A stretch of 45,903 nt of DNA, taken from an uncultured Clostridium sp. (GTDB lineage: Bacteria; Bacillota; Clostridia; Oscillospirales; Butyricicoccaceae). Positions within the stretch are counted from its first letter, which is position 1; the number at the start of each line of letters is the position of its first letter. Under the pieces are notes generated by a model. The model saw nothing but the letters and a program-made list of their open reading frames with translations. It was not told the DNA's origin and made no database searches. Location of the stretch: assembly GCA_947427035.1 (NCBI GenBank), contig CANEGK010000017.1, positions 1 to 45,903 on the forward strand, given 5' to 3'. This document shows positions 24,175 through 32,599 of the stretch, one piece after another. The position numbers and the translations under genes were made by a program.

Positions 24175-26838
24175 TTTGCGCACCGGCTGCGGCCGGGTAC
24201 TGCCGTCGCCGCCGGCGCCAATCGCCGCGCTTTCCTTGGCGACCTTTTCACGCTTGGGGCCTTCGCCGCGGATTTGCGCCAGGAAGATAATGCGCGCCGT
24301 TTCCTCGCGCACTTCATCGATCATCGCCTCAAACATATCAAAGCCCTGGCGCTTGTATTCGGTGACCGGGTCCTGCTGCGCATAGGCGTTGAGCCCGATT
24401 CCGCGCCGCAGCTCATGCATGGCGTCAATGTGATCCATCCACTTCTGGTCGACCGTTTTGAGCAGCACGACGCGCTCCAGCTCGCGCATGACTTCGCTGC
24501 CCAGCGCTTTTTCCTTGGCTTCATATTCCGCGTGGGCGCGCTCTTTGATGCGCTCGGCGAACTGCTCGGGCGTCAATGTTTCCAGCTCCTGCTTTGTAAA
24601 AAGAACCTCGCCCGGCGCGATGAAAATGCGCGTGTAGTGCTTGACAATTTCCTCGGCCTGCCAGGTGTCCAGATAGTCCTTGCCGGCGGCAATGTCCTTG
24701 ACCGTCCGCTCAATTGACGAGTCGATCATGGACAATATCTGCGGCCGGATGTTCTCGCCCTCCAGCACCTGGGCGCGCTGGCCGTAAATGATTTCGCGCT
24801 GGCGGTTCATGACGTCGTCGTATTCCAGCACATATTTGCGCGACTGGAAATTGCGGCTTTCAACCTTGCGCTGGGCGTTTTCAATGGCGCCGGACAAAAT
24901 GCGCTGGTCGATGGGCTCGTCCTCGGGCAGGCCGAGCGAATCCATCATGCTGTGTACGCGCTCCGAGCCGAATAGGCGCATCAAATCGTCCTCCAGCGAC
25001 AGATAAAAGGCGCTTTCGCCCGGGTCGCCCTGGCGGCCGGCGCGGCCGCGAAGCTGGTTGTCAATGCGGCGCGACTCATGCCGCTCGGTGCCCAAAATAT
25101 AAAGCCCGCCGGCCTGCCGCACAAACTCGGCGTCCTTTTCCGTCTCGGCGCGGTATTTTTTCAGCTTTTCGGCAAACTGCGCGCGCGCTTCCAGCACCTC
25201 CTGATTGTCGGTCTCGGCGTAGCCGACCGCCTCGTTTAAAAGCTCGTCGCTCATACCCGCCCTGGACAGATCGTCGCGCGCCATGAACTCCGGGTTGCCG
25301 CCCAGCATGATGTCGGTGCCGCGGCCCGCCATGTTGGTCGCAATGGTGACGGCGTACGGCCGGCCTGCCTGCGCGACGATGTGCGCCTCTTTTTCATGAT
25401 GCTTGGCGTTGAGCACCTGGTGCTTGACGCCCTCGCGCTTGAGCATGTCGGACAGGATTTCGCTTTTTTCAATGGAAATGGTGCCGACCAGCACCGGCTG
25501 CCCCTTTTCATGGCACTGCTTAATGGTGCGGATGGCCGCTTTGAACTTGCCGGCCTCGTTTTTAAAGACGGTGTCGGAATGATCCTTGCGGATCATGGGC
25601 TTGTTGGTCGGGATTTCGATGACGTCCAGTTTGTAAATATGACGGAACTCTTCCTCTTCGGTCAAAGCGGTGCCCGTCATGCCGGACAGCTTTTTATAAA
25701 GGCGGAAGTAATTCTGGAAGGTCACGGTGGCCAGCGTCTTGCTTTCGCGCAGCACCTTGACCTTTTCCTTGGCTTCGATGGCCTGGTGCAGGCCTTCGTT
25801 ATAGCGGCGGCCGAACATCAGGCGGCCGGTGAACTCGTCGACGATGATGATTTCACCGTCGCGCACGACGTAGTCGACGTCCCGCTTCATGACGCCCCGC
25901 GCCTTGATGGCCTGGTTGATATGGTGCATCAGCGTCATGTTTTCGGGGTCGGTGATGTTTTCGACCTTGAAATACGCCTCGGCCTTGCGCGCGCCCCGCG
26001 GCGTGATGGTCGCCGTCTTGGCCTTTTCATCGACAATGTAGTCGGCTTCGATGTCGTCCTGGCTCTCTTTGGCATCGACCTCGACCACCTTGAGCGACGT
26101 CAGCGTGGCGGCAAAGCGGTCGGCGACGGCATACAGCTCGGTCGATTTGTCCCCCTGGCCGGAAATGATGAGCGGCGTGCGCGCCTCGTCGATCAGAATG
26201 GAGTCAACCTCGTCGACGATGGCGAAATGGTGGCCGCGTTGCACCATTTCCTCTTTGTAAATGGCCATATTGTCACGCAGGTAGTCAAAGCCCATCTCGT
26301 TGTTGGTGCCGTAGGTGATGTCGCAGGCGTAGGCTTCGCGCCGCTGCGCGTTGGACAGCCCGTGGACAATGACGCCGACCTTCAGGCCGAGAAAACGGTA
26401 CACCTTGCCCATCCAGTCGCTGTCGCGCTTGGCCAGGTAGTCGTTAACGGTGACGACGTGCACCCCTTTGCCTTCGAGCGCGTTGAGGTAGGCGGGCAGC
26501 GTGGCGACCAGTGTTTTGCCTTCGCCCGTCTTCATTTCCGCGATGCGCCCCTGGTGCAGGACAATGCCGCCGATGAGCTGTACGCGGTAGGGGAACATGC
26601 CCAGCACGCGCCGGGCGCCTTCGCGGCAGACGGCGAAGGCGTCGGGCAGAATGTCGTCGGTCGTTTCGCCGGCGGCCAGACGCGCCTTGAGCGCCGGCGT
26701 CTGCGCCCGCAGCTCTTCATCCGACAGCGCGGCGTACTTGCCCTCCAGCTCTTCGGCTGCCGTCACCAGCGGCATGATTTTTTTGATTTCCTTTTGCGAG
26801 GTATCGCCGAATATTTTCTTGAGAAAAGAGCCAGCCAT
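24094..26838 (-). CDS. secA: Preprotein translocase ATPase SecA
   Basis: The motor that pushes secretory proteins through SecYEG. The 914-residue length is normal. Walker A is [12 protein letters not shown] (about 100-111), the DEAD-type box is [20 protein letters not shown], the preprotein-binding domain and second helicase half ([18 protein letters not shown]) follow, then the scaffold helix with [28 protein letters not shown]. The C-terminus has a charged linker and the zinc-binding SEC-C motif with CPCGSG..CC, which binds zinc and contacts SecB or ribosomes in other species. ATG 26838 has AAAGGAAG upstream. The last 22 or so codons belong to a repeat unit present in further copies downstream. 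Confidence 0.97.
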   Translation of the reverse strand: MAGSFLKKIFGDTSQKEIKKIMPLVTAAEELEGKYAALSDEELRAQTPALKARLAAGETTDDILPDAFAVCREGARRVLGMFPYRVQLIGGIVLHQGRIAEMKTGEGKTLVATLPAYLNALEGKGVHVVTVNDYLAKRDSDWMGKVYRFLGLKVGVIVHGLSNAQRREAYACDITYGTNNEMGFDYLRDNMAIYKEEMVQRGHHFAIVDEVDSILIDEARTPLIISGQGDKSTELYAVADRFAATLTSLKVVEVDAKESQDDIEADYIVDEKAKTATITPRGARKAEAYFKVENITDPENMTLMHHINQAIKARGVMKRDVDYVVRDGEIIIVDEFTGRLMFGRRYNEGLHQAIEAKEKVKVLRESKTLATVTFQNYFRLYKKLSGMTGTALTEEEEFRHIYKLDVIEIPTNKPMIRKDHSDTVFKNEAGKFKAAIRTIKQCHEKGQPVLVGTISIEKSEILSDMLKREGVKHQVLNAKHHEKEAHIVAQAGRPYAVTIATNMAGRGTDIMLGGNPEFMARDDLSRAGMSDELLNEAVGYAETDNQEVLEARAQFAEKLKKYRAETEKDAEFVRQAGGLYILGTERHESRRIDNQLRGRAGRQGDPGESAFYLSLEDDLMRLFGSERVHSMMDSLGLPEDEPIDQRILSGAIENAQRKVESRNFQSRKYVLEYDDVMNRQREIIYGQRAQVLEGENIRPQILSMIDSSIERTVKDIAAGKDYLDTWQAEEIVKHYTRIFIAPGEVLFTKQELETLTPEQFAERIKERAHAEYEAKEKALGSEVMRELERVVLLKTVDQKWMDHIDAMHELRRGIGLNAYAQQDPVTEYKRQGFDMFEAMIDEVREETARIIFLAQIRGEGPKREKVAKESAAIGAGGDGSTRPQPVRKGKKPGRNDPCPCGSGLKYKKCCGRNE

Positions 26839-26933
26839 ATCTATTGAAACTTCCTTTCCGGTAAATTCGCGCTTGAACCTGGTTTTGCAAGAAGCCGGCT
26901 GCCCTGCATCGGCAGCAGGCCGCAGCTTTTATT

Positions 26934-26939
26934 AGTATA
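26934..26939 (-). promoter_or_regulatory. Candidate extended -10 element for secA
   Basis: On the minus strand TGG-TATACT lies about 95 bases before the secA start. No good -35 is present, which is tolerated by extended -10 promoters. Confidence 0.4.
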
Positions 26940-27017
26940 CCACAATTTGCCGCCAAAAAAATGGATCATTTGTAAAAGCAGGCGCGCAAATTGCTTTGCG
27001 GCAGGTTTTCCGCCCCG

Positions 27018-27743
27018 TCAATGCCCCCTGGGGCTCTGTGTGCGCAGCGCCCGCTCGGCGCGCAGGTCGGCGTACAGCAAATCGCAAAAGGCGGCGGCCA
27101 GCAAAACCCCGGCGCCCCAGACGGCCCTTCCGCCCGCCCATGCACACAGCACGGCGCCCGCCGCGCCCCCTGCGACAAACAGGCAGAGCATCGCGCTGTG
27201 CGTGCGCAGCCGCCGCACGCTTTCACCCCGCCTGCCGCCTGCGATCTGGGCCAGATTGACGCCGACCTGTCGGATGTGGTTGGTGCAAAAGGTCGTCGCC
27301 ATCGGCACGCCGCGCAGCTGCCGGAAAGTATTGTACTGCATGGAGCAGATGAAGTTGATGGCGACCTGTGAAATCTGGTACGGCGCGCTGTCCGGCAAAA
27401 GCCCGAGCAGAAAGACGACGGCCGCTTCCCCGCCGACGAGCATCGTTTCCCAGCGCAGGCGGCCCTTGCGGCGCATTTTTTCAAACAGCAGCTCAGAGAC
27501 AAAAGCGCCCAGGAAATAGGCCGTGATGGGAATGACGTAATAGGCGGCTTCGCGCCACCGCGCATTGCCGAGCGCCATCGCCAGCAGCACAAAATTGCCC
27601 GTCTGCGCGTTGCAGAACACACCGCCGCGCAGTGTGTAGGTAAAAGCGCCCAAAAGGCCGCCCGCCGCCATCAAAAGGCTATAGGTCAGCCAGCCCTCGC
27701 ACGCCAGATACTGCCGTGCGCCGTCCTGCCCCTGCGTCTGCAT
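27018..27743 (-). CDS. YoaK/DUF1275 family membrane protein
   Basis: A 241-residue protein with about six membrane spans. The family mark is the first span and loop AAGGLLGAFTYTLRGGVFCNAQTGNFVLLAMAL (about 26-58), with the TGN motif. Function is unknown for the family; a transport role is usually supposed. The ATG at 27743 is preceded by GAGGAGG. It is transcribed alone, divergent from the Old Yellow Enzyme gene. The C-terminal 15 residues are Arg-rich and probably cytoplasmic. Confidence 0.85.
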   Translation of the reverse strand: MQTQGQDGARQYLACEGWLTYSLLMAAGGLLGAFTYTLRGGVFCNAQTGNFVLLAMALGNARWREAAYYVIPITAYFLGAFVSELLFEKMRRKGRLRWETMLVGGEAAVVFLLGLLPDSAPYQISQVAINFICSMQYNTFRQLRGVPMATTFCTNHIRQVGVNLAQIAGGRRGESVRRLRTHSAMLCLFVAGGAAGAVLCAWAGGRAVWGAGVLLAAAFCDLLYADLRAERALRTQSPRGH

Positions 27744-27989
27744 TATTTCAGCCTCCTCTGTGGTAAAGGGGACTTTGCCTCGTCATGCGCCCCGTTTTCA
27801 TTTTAGCATGTGCGCCGGCCCGCCGCAAGCCATACGCCGGCAAACGGATGGCCGTATATAACCATTTTTAATAACTGGTGCCGCCGCCTTTTAATGTTCT
27901 GATATATCGGGCTTTTGCGGCCTTTCCCTCTGGCGCTGCCGCCGCGGGTTTGCTAGAATAAACCCAGCTGATTTAAAAACGGAGGCTTT

Positions 27990-29084
27990 ATGATGGATAT
28001 TCTCGCAAGCCCTGTCAGCATTGGCGGGCTGACACTCAAAAACCGGCTGGTTTTCGCCCCCACCTCGCTGGGTATGACGCCGGAACACGCCCTGGAATTT
28101 TTGACGCGCATTGCGCAGGGCGGAACAGGACTCATCATTTTGGGGGACGTTTCCGTTATCGACGGCGGCTTTGGCTATTCCGTCTGCCGCCCGGCAGATC
28201 TTGACTTTTTCGCGCGGCTGCTCGAGATCGCTCACCGGTATGATGTCCGGGTCGCCGCCCAGCTTTTTGTTTCCGACAATCCGCCCGGCCCCCGCAGCGC
28301 TCCGCAGGGCGGCGGGCACCCTTCGCCCGAAGAGGCGCTGCGTCTGCGCAACCAAGCGGTCAGCCGCTACATTACCGACATGCCCGCCCCTGACATCGAC
28401 GCCCTCGTCGAAAGCTTTGGCAAAGCGGCCGTTCTGCTGCGGCAAATGGGCTTTGACCTGGTGCAGATCCACGGCGACCGGATGTGCGGCGCCTTTCTGT
28501 CCCCGCTGCTCAACCGGCGGACCGACGAATACGGCGGCGGCGTGGAAAACCGCACGCTTTTTCTGCGCCGCTGCATCGGGGCCGTGCGGCGCGCCGAACC
28601 GGGGCTGCCCGTCGACCTCAAGCTGCCGGTGCGCCAGCAGAGTCCCCATTACGGCAACGGCGGACTGGCGGCAGGCGAGCTGGCGGACGCCATTCCTCTC
28701 ATCGAGCAGGCCGGGCCGGACAGCTACCACGTCGCCCTGGCCGATCACGGAGCGCTGCGCGACACCATCCCCGATGCAAACCACCCCTATTTTCAGCAAG
28801 AAGGCTGTTTTCTGCCTTATGTCGATGCGCTGCGGCCCCATACCCAAAAGCCCATCTGCGGCGTCGGCCGCCTGCAAACCCCCGCCTTTATCCGCCGGCA
28901 GCTGGAGTCGGGACGGATTCAGCTGGCCGCTTTGTGCCGCCAGTTGATCGCGGACCCGGACTGGCCGTCCAAAGCACTGACCGGGGAAGAGGGGCAGATC
29001 CGCCGCTGCCTGCACTGCAATGCGGACTGTGTGGGCGGCCTGATGCGCCGCGAGGGCGTGCATTGTATTTTCGACCGAGAGTGA
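27990..29084 (+). CDS. Short Old Yellow Enzyme family oxidoreductase with C-terminal Fe-S cysteines
   Basis: A 364-residue FMN barrel of the NADH:flavin oxidoreductase family. The N-terminus SVSIGGLTLKNRLVFAP-like segment, the HGDRMCGAFLSPLLNRRTDEYGGGVENR motif (about 160-187) and PICGVGRLQTP near the phosphate site define it. The C-terminus has CLHCNADC and a further Cys (CxxCxxxC-x11-C), the [4Fe-4S] set of 2,4-dienoyl-CoA reductase-type members, but the FAD/NAD domain that normally follows is absent; the protein ends 4 residues after the last Cys. The active-site His-Asn pair usual in the family is replaced around HGDRM. Two ATGs (27990, 27993) follow ACGGAGG. Electrons must come from a separate protein. 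Confidence 0.85.
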   Translation: MMDILASPVSIGGLTLKNRLVFAPTSLGMTPEHALEFLTRIAQGGTGLIILGDVSVIDGGFGYSVCRPADLDFFARLLEIAHRYDVRVAAQLFVSDNPPGPRSAPQGGGHPSPEEALRLRNQAVSRYITDMPAPDIDALVESFGKAAVLLRQMGFDLVQIHGDRMCGAFLSPLLNRRTDEYGGGVENRTLFLRRCIGAVRRAEPGLPVDLKLPVRQQSPHYGNGGLAAGELADAIPLIEQAGPDSYHVALADHGALRDTIPDANHPYFQQEGCFLPYVDALRPHTQKPICGVGRLQTPAFIRRQLESGRIQLAALCRQLIADPDWPSKALTGEEGQIRRCLHCNADCVGGLMRREGVHCIFDRE

Positions 29085-29157
29085 AGCCGGCACAGCATAG
29101 GAAAGGGCTGCTGCGGACTGCCCGCCCGCTTCTTCCGCCGCTCAGCTCTTACAGAGA

Positions 29158-29199
29158 AAAGCCGGCCCATCCCCTTTACGGATTTGCCGGCTTTATTTT
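29158..29199 (+). terminator. Terminator after the Old Yellow Enzyme gene
   Basis: Outer stem AAAGCCGGC (29158-29166) with GCCGGCTTT (29186-29194), with an inner ATCC/GGAT pairing, followed by ATTTTT. Confidence 0.78.
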
Positions 29200-29243
29200 T
29201 CAGTCATTTTCCATCTGTCGGGTTCTGGCCGGCGCATAAAAGC

Positions 29244-29276
29244 CAGGCGCTCCTGCTTTTGAGCAGCGAGCGCCTG
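29244..29276 (-). terminator. Terminator after the DUF6514-like gene
   Basis: A stem of about 14 bp with one bulge (CAGGCGCTCCTGCT at 29244-29257 with AGCAGCGAGCGCCTG at 29262-29276). On the minus strand it is followed by GCTTTTATG. Confidence 0.65.
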
Positions 29277-29332
29277 TTTGCCGTATTTCATTTCCTGTCT
29301 TTCCCTTTGCCGTCTCTGTATGTATTCTTTAC

Positions 29333-29572
29333 CTATACTGCCCCCAGCATGTCTTCAACGACGTCGCGCAGGTGAACAGGCTCCAGCGCCAATTCCGTAC
29401 ACAGTTCGGCCAGCTTTTTTACCTGCTTTTCCTCGCAGGAAATATCGCCTACTTCGTCTACGCATTCCCATTTTCCCTTGTCCTGACGCAGCGCCCGGAT
29501 GCCATAGCCGGTATACCGTCCTGTATCGGCTGTGTACAAAAGCTTTTCAAATGAATAATACAACATGTCCAC
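29333..29572 (-). CDS. Small DUF6514-like protein
   Basis: A 79-residue protein, VDMLYYSFEKLLYTADTGRY... with YGIRAL, a central acidic patch and a helical end KKLAELCTELALEPVHLRDVVEDML. This is the pattern of DUF6514 proteins, small proteins of unknown function in Clostridia, recalled from memory and not searched. I choose GTG 29572, with AAAGGGG 6 bases upstream; the 36-residue extension to 29680 looks unrelated. A promoter lies about 150 bases upstream. Confidence 0.6.
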   Translation of the reverse strand: MDMLYYSFEKLLYTADTGRYTGYGIRALRQDKGKWECVDEVGDISCEEKQVKKLAELCTELALEPVHLRDVVEDMLGAV

Positions 29573-29865
29573 GATGTACCCCTTTCTGCTTTCCCTCCAT
29601 TTTGAAAGACTTTGTTTTTCTGCGCACCCCAGCGCGCAGTGCCGTTCCATCTGAATATCGCGGGTCCCCTCCTTCCACAATATACAGTGGTTTTTTCTTT
29701 GTTTTTCTTCTTTAATATCAGCATAATGGATTCCTCTGTATTGTCAAACGATCCTGTATTCACCCTGGGCGCAGCAGCCGGACGTTCTTTTTGTTCGCCT
29801 GCCGTACAAAGCAGGTATTTGGGGATAAAGAGGATCACAATTTGTGAGTTTTTAAAAAATCAAGA
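29573..29865. other. Gene-free stretch between the small protein and the restriction island
   Basis: It holds the minus-strand promoter of the small protein and an approximately 145-base leader. No plausible protein frame exists on either strand. The part from about 29745 to 29865 has no explained function and ends at a strong plus-strand terminator. Confidence 0.5.
29720..29747 (-). promoter_or_regulatory. Promoter for the DUF6514-like gene
   Basis: On the minus strand a perfect TTGACA (29742-29747), 16-base spacer and TATGCT (29720-29725). Confidence 0.6.
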
Positions 29866-29910
29866 GGACGGTGCAAAAGGTATTTCTGCCTTTTGCACCG
29901 TCCTTTTTTT
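29866..29910. terminator. Strong terminator at the end of the restriction island
   Basis: A perfect 15-bp stem (29866-29880 with 29889-29903, 8-nt loop) followed by seven T on the plus strand. On the minus strand the following bases are TCTTGATTTTTT, so it can also end the restriction operon, whose last stop is 54 bases before it. Confidence 0.85.
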
Positions 29911-29963
29911 GCGCCAAAATCAAAACCGCGCATTCGCCATTTTGCAGTTCTTCCGAACGATCC

Positions 29964-30443
29964 TTATAATTTTGGAATCATACTCGCAGAATCCGGAGCG
30001 TTGGTTTGCATATTCCAGACAGCAACTTTCATTTTTTTAATGCGTTTCCCATCGCCGAAATCAAGCAGATCTTCCCGCTTATATACATTTAACAGCTTGT
30101 TTAAGGAACCCAATCCTGCCGAAGTCATTAAAAACGCCTCTTCCGGGTCGATTAATTTGCAGTATGCCCACAGCTGGCCCAGGTCACGAAGCGTCAAATT
30201 GGTCTTTTTCGCCTCGATAAAGAACAGTTTAAATTGGCCGGATTTTTTTACAATTCCCAGCACATCAATTTGAATATCAACCCCGACCGCTTCTTCCTGG
30301 ACAACGCCAAATTTTTTCAGAACCCTGTCCAAGCGTTCACTATGTGCGTCTACAACGATGATTTCGTCAGCCGATTTGTACTTATCCTTCAAATAAGTTG
30401 CAAGCCAACGCTGCATGGGCGGATACAGGTCAAATTCCCGCAT
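29964..30443 (-). CDS. Predicted PD-(D/E)XK nuclease of the restriction island
   Basis: A 159-residue protein with a likely PD-(D/E)XK core: D56/D60 in VDIQIDVLGIV, a 16-residue gap, then FFIEAKK with E77 and K79, and the following helix LRDLGQLWAYCKL whose glutamine is common in Holliday-resolvase-like and restriction folds. The length is short for a complete restriction enzyme, with little room for a target-recognition domain. The gene starts 4 bases after the LAGLIDADG gene stop, with AAGGAG overlapping that stop, so the two are almost certainly made together. It is the last gene of the operon. The nuclease call is inferred from the motif; no close relative is recognised. Confidence 0.65.
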   Translation of the reverse strand: MREFDLYPPMQRWLATYLKDKYKSADEIIVVDAHSERLDRVLKKFGVVQEEAVGVDIQIDVLGIVKKSGQFKLFFIEAKKTNLTLRDLGQLWAYCKLIDPEEAFLMTSAGLGSLNKLLNVYKREDLLDFGDGKRIKKMKVAVWNMQTNAPDSASMIPKL

Positions 30444-30447
30444 TGTT

Positions 30448-31335
30448 TTACTCCTTATACCCTAAATCCTCTGCAATCTGCTTCCAGGAATCATAATGGT
30501 TTCCTCTTATCTCCGGCGGAATAAAATCATCGCTTTCACCGGGGTGAGGCGGCTTGGTTTTGTTTTTGCCTTTACCCTCCCAATAAAATTTGTGCGTCAC
30601 TTCTTCCGGATCTTTGCCTTCTCCTTTGATACCGTCCATCAATTCCGCTGCAAATTGAATCAGCGCCTCTTTTTTGTGCAGTACGGCAAAGCCCACCGGC
30701 AGAAATTCATTTGCCCATATTTTGATTTGATGTTCTTTTTTCCAAAAGTCTGGCTTTCCTTCATTGCATTTAACAAGGTTCCCATCGCGCATATTGGGGT
30801 GGGCCCAGTCTATGGTCTGCACAGGGATATTTACGTCTTTCAGCAATCGGCAAATGTCGCTGACCAAATACCAGTTATGCGGCACTTCCAGGTACACTCT
30901 GTGCATATACGGCTTAAAAAAATAATTGCTCCTGCGGATATACCCTGTGACATCGGCAAATCCCTGTAGAAAAGAAATCTTCTCATCATGGGTAAAGGAG
31001 AAAATTTCATCGTCTATTTTTATGTTCTCGTGGGAAACGGCAGTGCCGATATACCGCAGAATTTCCCGCATTAAATATTCATCGTTTCTTTTTGCGAACG
31101 AAATAATAGAGCAATTATCCTGCTGGGTGAAATTCAGGCCCGTGCCAATCAGCGGCTCCAGCACGGAACGTATATCGGTTATACTTGCACGCACATAGAT
31201 CCTTACGTCATTGTTGTTTTCCGTTGCTAATTTTTTATGCGGAATTTCAATAGCTATCCTTGTTTCAGAGGCGCCGCGTTTTATTTCCCCATTTCCGCAA
31301 ATCATACCCAAAAGGTAGGCCATTTCTCGATTCAT
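30448..31335 (-). CDS. LAGLIDADG-fold protein of the restriction island
   Basis: A 295-residue protein with two LAGLIDADG-like helices: AYLLGMICGNGEI (residues 6-18) and FLQGFADVTGYI (122-133), each followed by beta-strand-rich sequence, the layout of a single-chain LAGLIDADG endonuclease. The residues in the catalytic positions are N15 and T130 where homing enzymes have aspartate, so cleavage by this fold is doubtful. The C-terminal 70 residues (THKFYWEGKGKNKTKPP...) are Lys-rich and could bind DNA. It is not inside an intron or intein. It lies 16 bases after the 115-residue gene and 4 before the PD-(D/E)XK gene. A DNA-recognition subunit for that nuclease is my preferred reading. Confidence 0.65.
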   Translation of the reverse strand: MNREMAYLLGMICGNGEIKRGASETRIAIEIPHKKLATENNNDVRIYVRASITDIRSVLEPLIGTGLNFTQQDNCSIISFAKRNDEYLMREILRYIGTAVSHENIKIDDEIFSFTHDEKISFLQGFADVTGYIRRSNYFFKPYMHRVYLEVPHNWYLVSDICRLLKDVNIPVQTIDWAHPNMRDGNLVKCNEGKPDFWKKEHQIKIWANEFLPVGFAVLHKKEALIQFAAELMDGIKGEGKDPEEVTHKFYWEGKGKNKTKPPHPGESDDFIPPEIRGNHYDSWKQIAEDLGYKE

Positions 31336-31351
31336 TCCATCACCATCCTTT

Positions 31352-31699
31352 TTAATTCATTCCTATTTTACAGCCGTTGGCAAACAATCCTCGAATGAGC
31401 CTGTTATCGTTCAGGCGATAGATGTATTCGGTTCTGTATACTTTGTTCTTTCCAAACAGGTCTGCGATTTCCGCAGGCGGCGCGGCCGGGACGTAGAGCC
31501 TTAATTCAAGCGCCCATTTATTGGCGCTTTCCTGCAAAACAATGATCCCCTCGCTGTTCATGGCAACAGCGGGCGTATGCGTTCTGTTATACTCGTTGAT
31601 AAACGTTCTCATTGTTTCCGGTTTCGCTTCTGCTTCAATGAAAAAGCTCCCGCCGTTACGCTTGATTTTATCCAAAAAATCCAATATCTTTTCCACCAT
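31352..31699 (-). CDS. Uncharacterised 115-residue protein in the restriction operon
   Basis: I do not recognise this protein. It reads as alpha/beta and soluble: an amphipathic first helix (VEKILDFLDKIKRNGG), a middle part with INEYNRTHTPAVAMNSEGIIVLQES, and a C-terminal part with RTEYIYRLNDNRLIRGLFANG. There is no membrane span or signal peptide. A perfect AAAGGAGGG precedes the ATG. It is 16 bases upstream of the LAGLIDADG gene and 126 bases after the second methyltransferase, so it begins the nuclease half of the operon. It could be a third restriction subunit, an inhibitor or a regulator; nothing in the sequence decides. Confidence 0.7.
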   Translation of the reverse strand: MVEKILDFLDKIKRNGGSFFIEAEAKPETMRTFINEYNRTHTPAVAMNSEGIIVLQESANKWALELRLYVPAAPPAEIADLFGKNKVYRTEYIYRLNDNRLIRGLFANGCKIGMN

Positions 31700-31825
31700 C
31701 TATAAACCCTCCTTTAAAAATTACAGCCTCGATCAAAATCTGCAACATTACCGGCATTTCCCACACCCAAAAACGGAAGAAGAACCGCAGGGCGGTTGTT
31801 TATATTGTTAAAAATGGCTTGACGG
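31700..31825 (-). promoter_or_regulatory. Spacer between modification and restriction halves with a hairpin
   Basis: The only real gap in the operon. On the minus strand AACCG-CCCTG-CGGTT forms a 5-bp stem followed by CTTCTTCCGTTTTT, attenuator-like. The rest is AT-rich and could hold an internal promoter, but no clear -35/-10 pair was found. Confidence 0.4.
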
Positions 31826-32599
31826 TTACTCCTTTATGAAAATCAATATATATTCATGCACTTTGTTGATGCGGAATTTATATGGATACCCGAGCGGACG
31901 CATATTATTGTAATCCGACTGTCTGTCCCAAATGATTAAATCATCATAGATAAACCCTATTTTTTGCAATGCCGTAGCCAAATCGCTATGCAAAGGATAA
32001 AAATTGCTTTTTTTGCGGATATCCATTACATTAACAATACAGTACCCGCCTTTTTTCAAAACCCTGTTAACCGCAGAAAACAGATGAGACAGCGTATGGA
32101 TGAACTCGTCATAATCAGCGATATTTCCGATGTCGTTTATTTTGTCCGAATAGTTAACGGCGTTTTTGGTGTCTGCGCTGCGTTTCATATTGAGAATATC
32201 CCAATACGGCGGCGATGTTATGCAAATATCAAAATCATTGGCCGGCAATGTTTCTAATATCTCAAAACTGTCCCCATTGATAATTTGTATCCTGTCGTCT
32301 TCCCCCACACGGCGTTTCGCTATATCGCAAAACTCCTGGGACAAATCGATTCCCACCGCTTTACGCCCGAGGTTCTGAGCCGCTACCGTTGTTGAGCCGA
32401 TTCCGTTAAATGGGTCCAAAACGAGCGCGTCTGCTTTGGAAAAAGTTTTAATCAGCTTTTCGCATAGCGAAACGGGGTAGGATGCAGGGTGTTTAAAATC
32501 TTTTTCTTCTTTTGTTTTTGACAAATCCCTCCATATGCTAAAGGAATTCTGAAGCCACTCTTTGCCGGTGAGATCGTTGCATTTTTTAGAGTTGTCCAT
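31826..32599 (-). CDS. DNA methyltransferase, SPPY type (probably N4-cytosine)
   Basis: A 257-residue amino-methyltransferase. The SAM-binding motif I is LDPFNGIGSTTVAA (about 60-73) with the acidic GID after strand 2. The catalytic motif IV is TSPPYWDI (about 125-132); SPPYW is typical of N4-cytosine enzymes, although some N6-adenine enzymes share it. The order here is motif X, I, then IV, unlike the IV-then-I order of beta-class SPPY enzymes. Specific DNA contacts probably lie around 140-200. The start ATG 32599 overlaps the end of the other methyltransferase by 14 bases. It should protect one strand of an asymmetric site. Confidence 0.85.
   Translation of the reverse strand: MDNSKKCNDLTGKEWLQNSFSIWRDLSKTKEEKDFKHPASYPVSLCEKLIKTFSKADALVLDPFNGIGSTTVAAQNLGRKAVGIDLSQEFCDIAKRRVGEDDRIQIINGDSFEILETLPANDFDICITSPPYWDILNMKRSADTKNAVNYSDKINDIGNIADYDEFIHTLSHLFSAVNRVLKKGGYCIVNVMDIRKKSNFYPLHSDLATALQKIGFIYDDLIIWDRQSDYNNMRPLGYPYKFRINKVHEYILIFIKE

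Noticed and set aside
23669..24385. 238-codon plus-strand frame across the SEC-C array, and several shorter ones
   Set aside because: They repeat with the array and translate spacer DNA antisense to the SecA tail; Arg/Pro/Gly-rich with no start signal.
25381..26847. 488-codon plus-strand frame
   Set aside because: Antisense shadow of secA.
27891..29093. 400-codon minus-strand frame
   Set aside because: Antisense of the Old Yellow Enzyme gene, which has a ribosome-binding site and family motifs.
30448..31335. Homing endonuclease from an intron or intein
   Set aside because: It is a free-standing gene in an operon, the flanking genes are not interrupted and the catalytic acids are absent.
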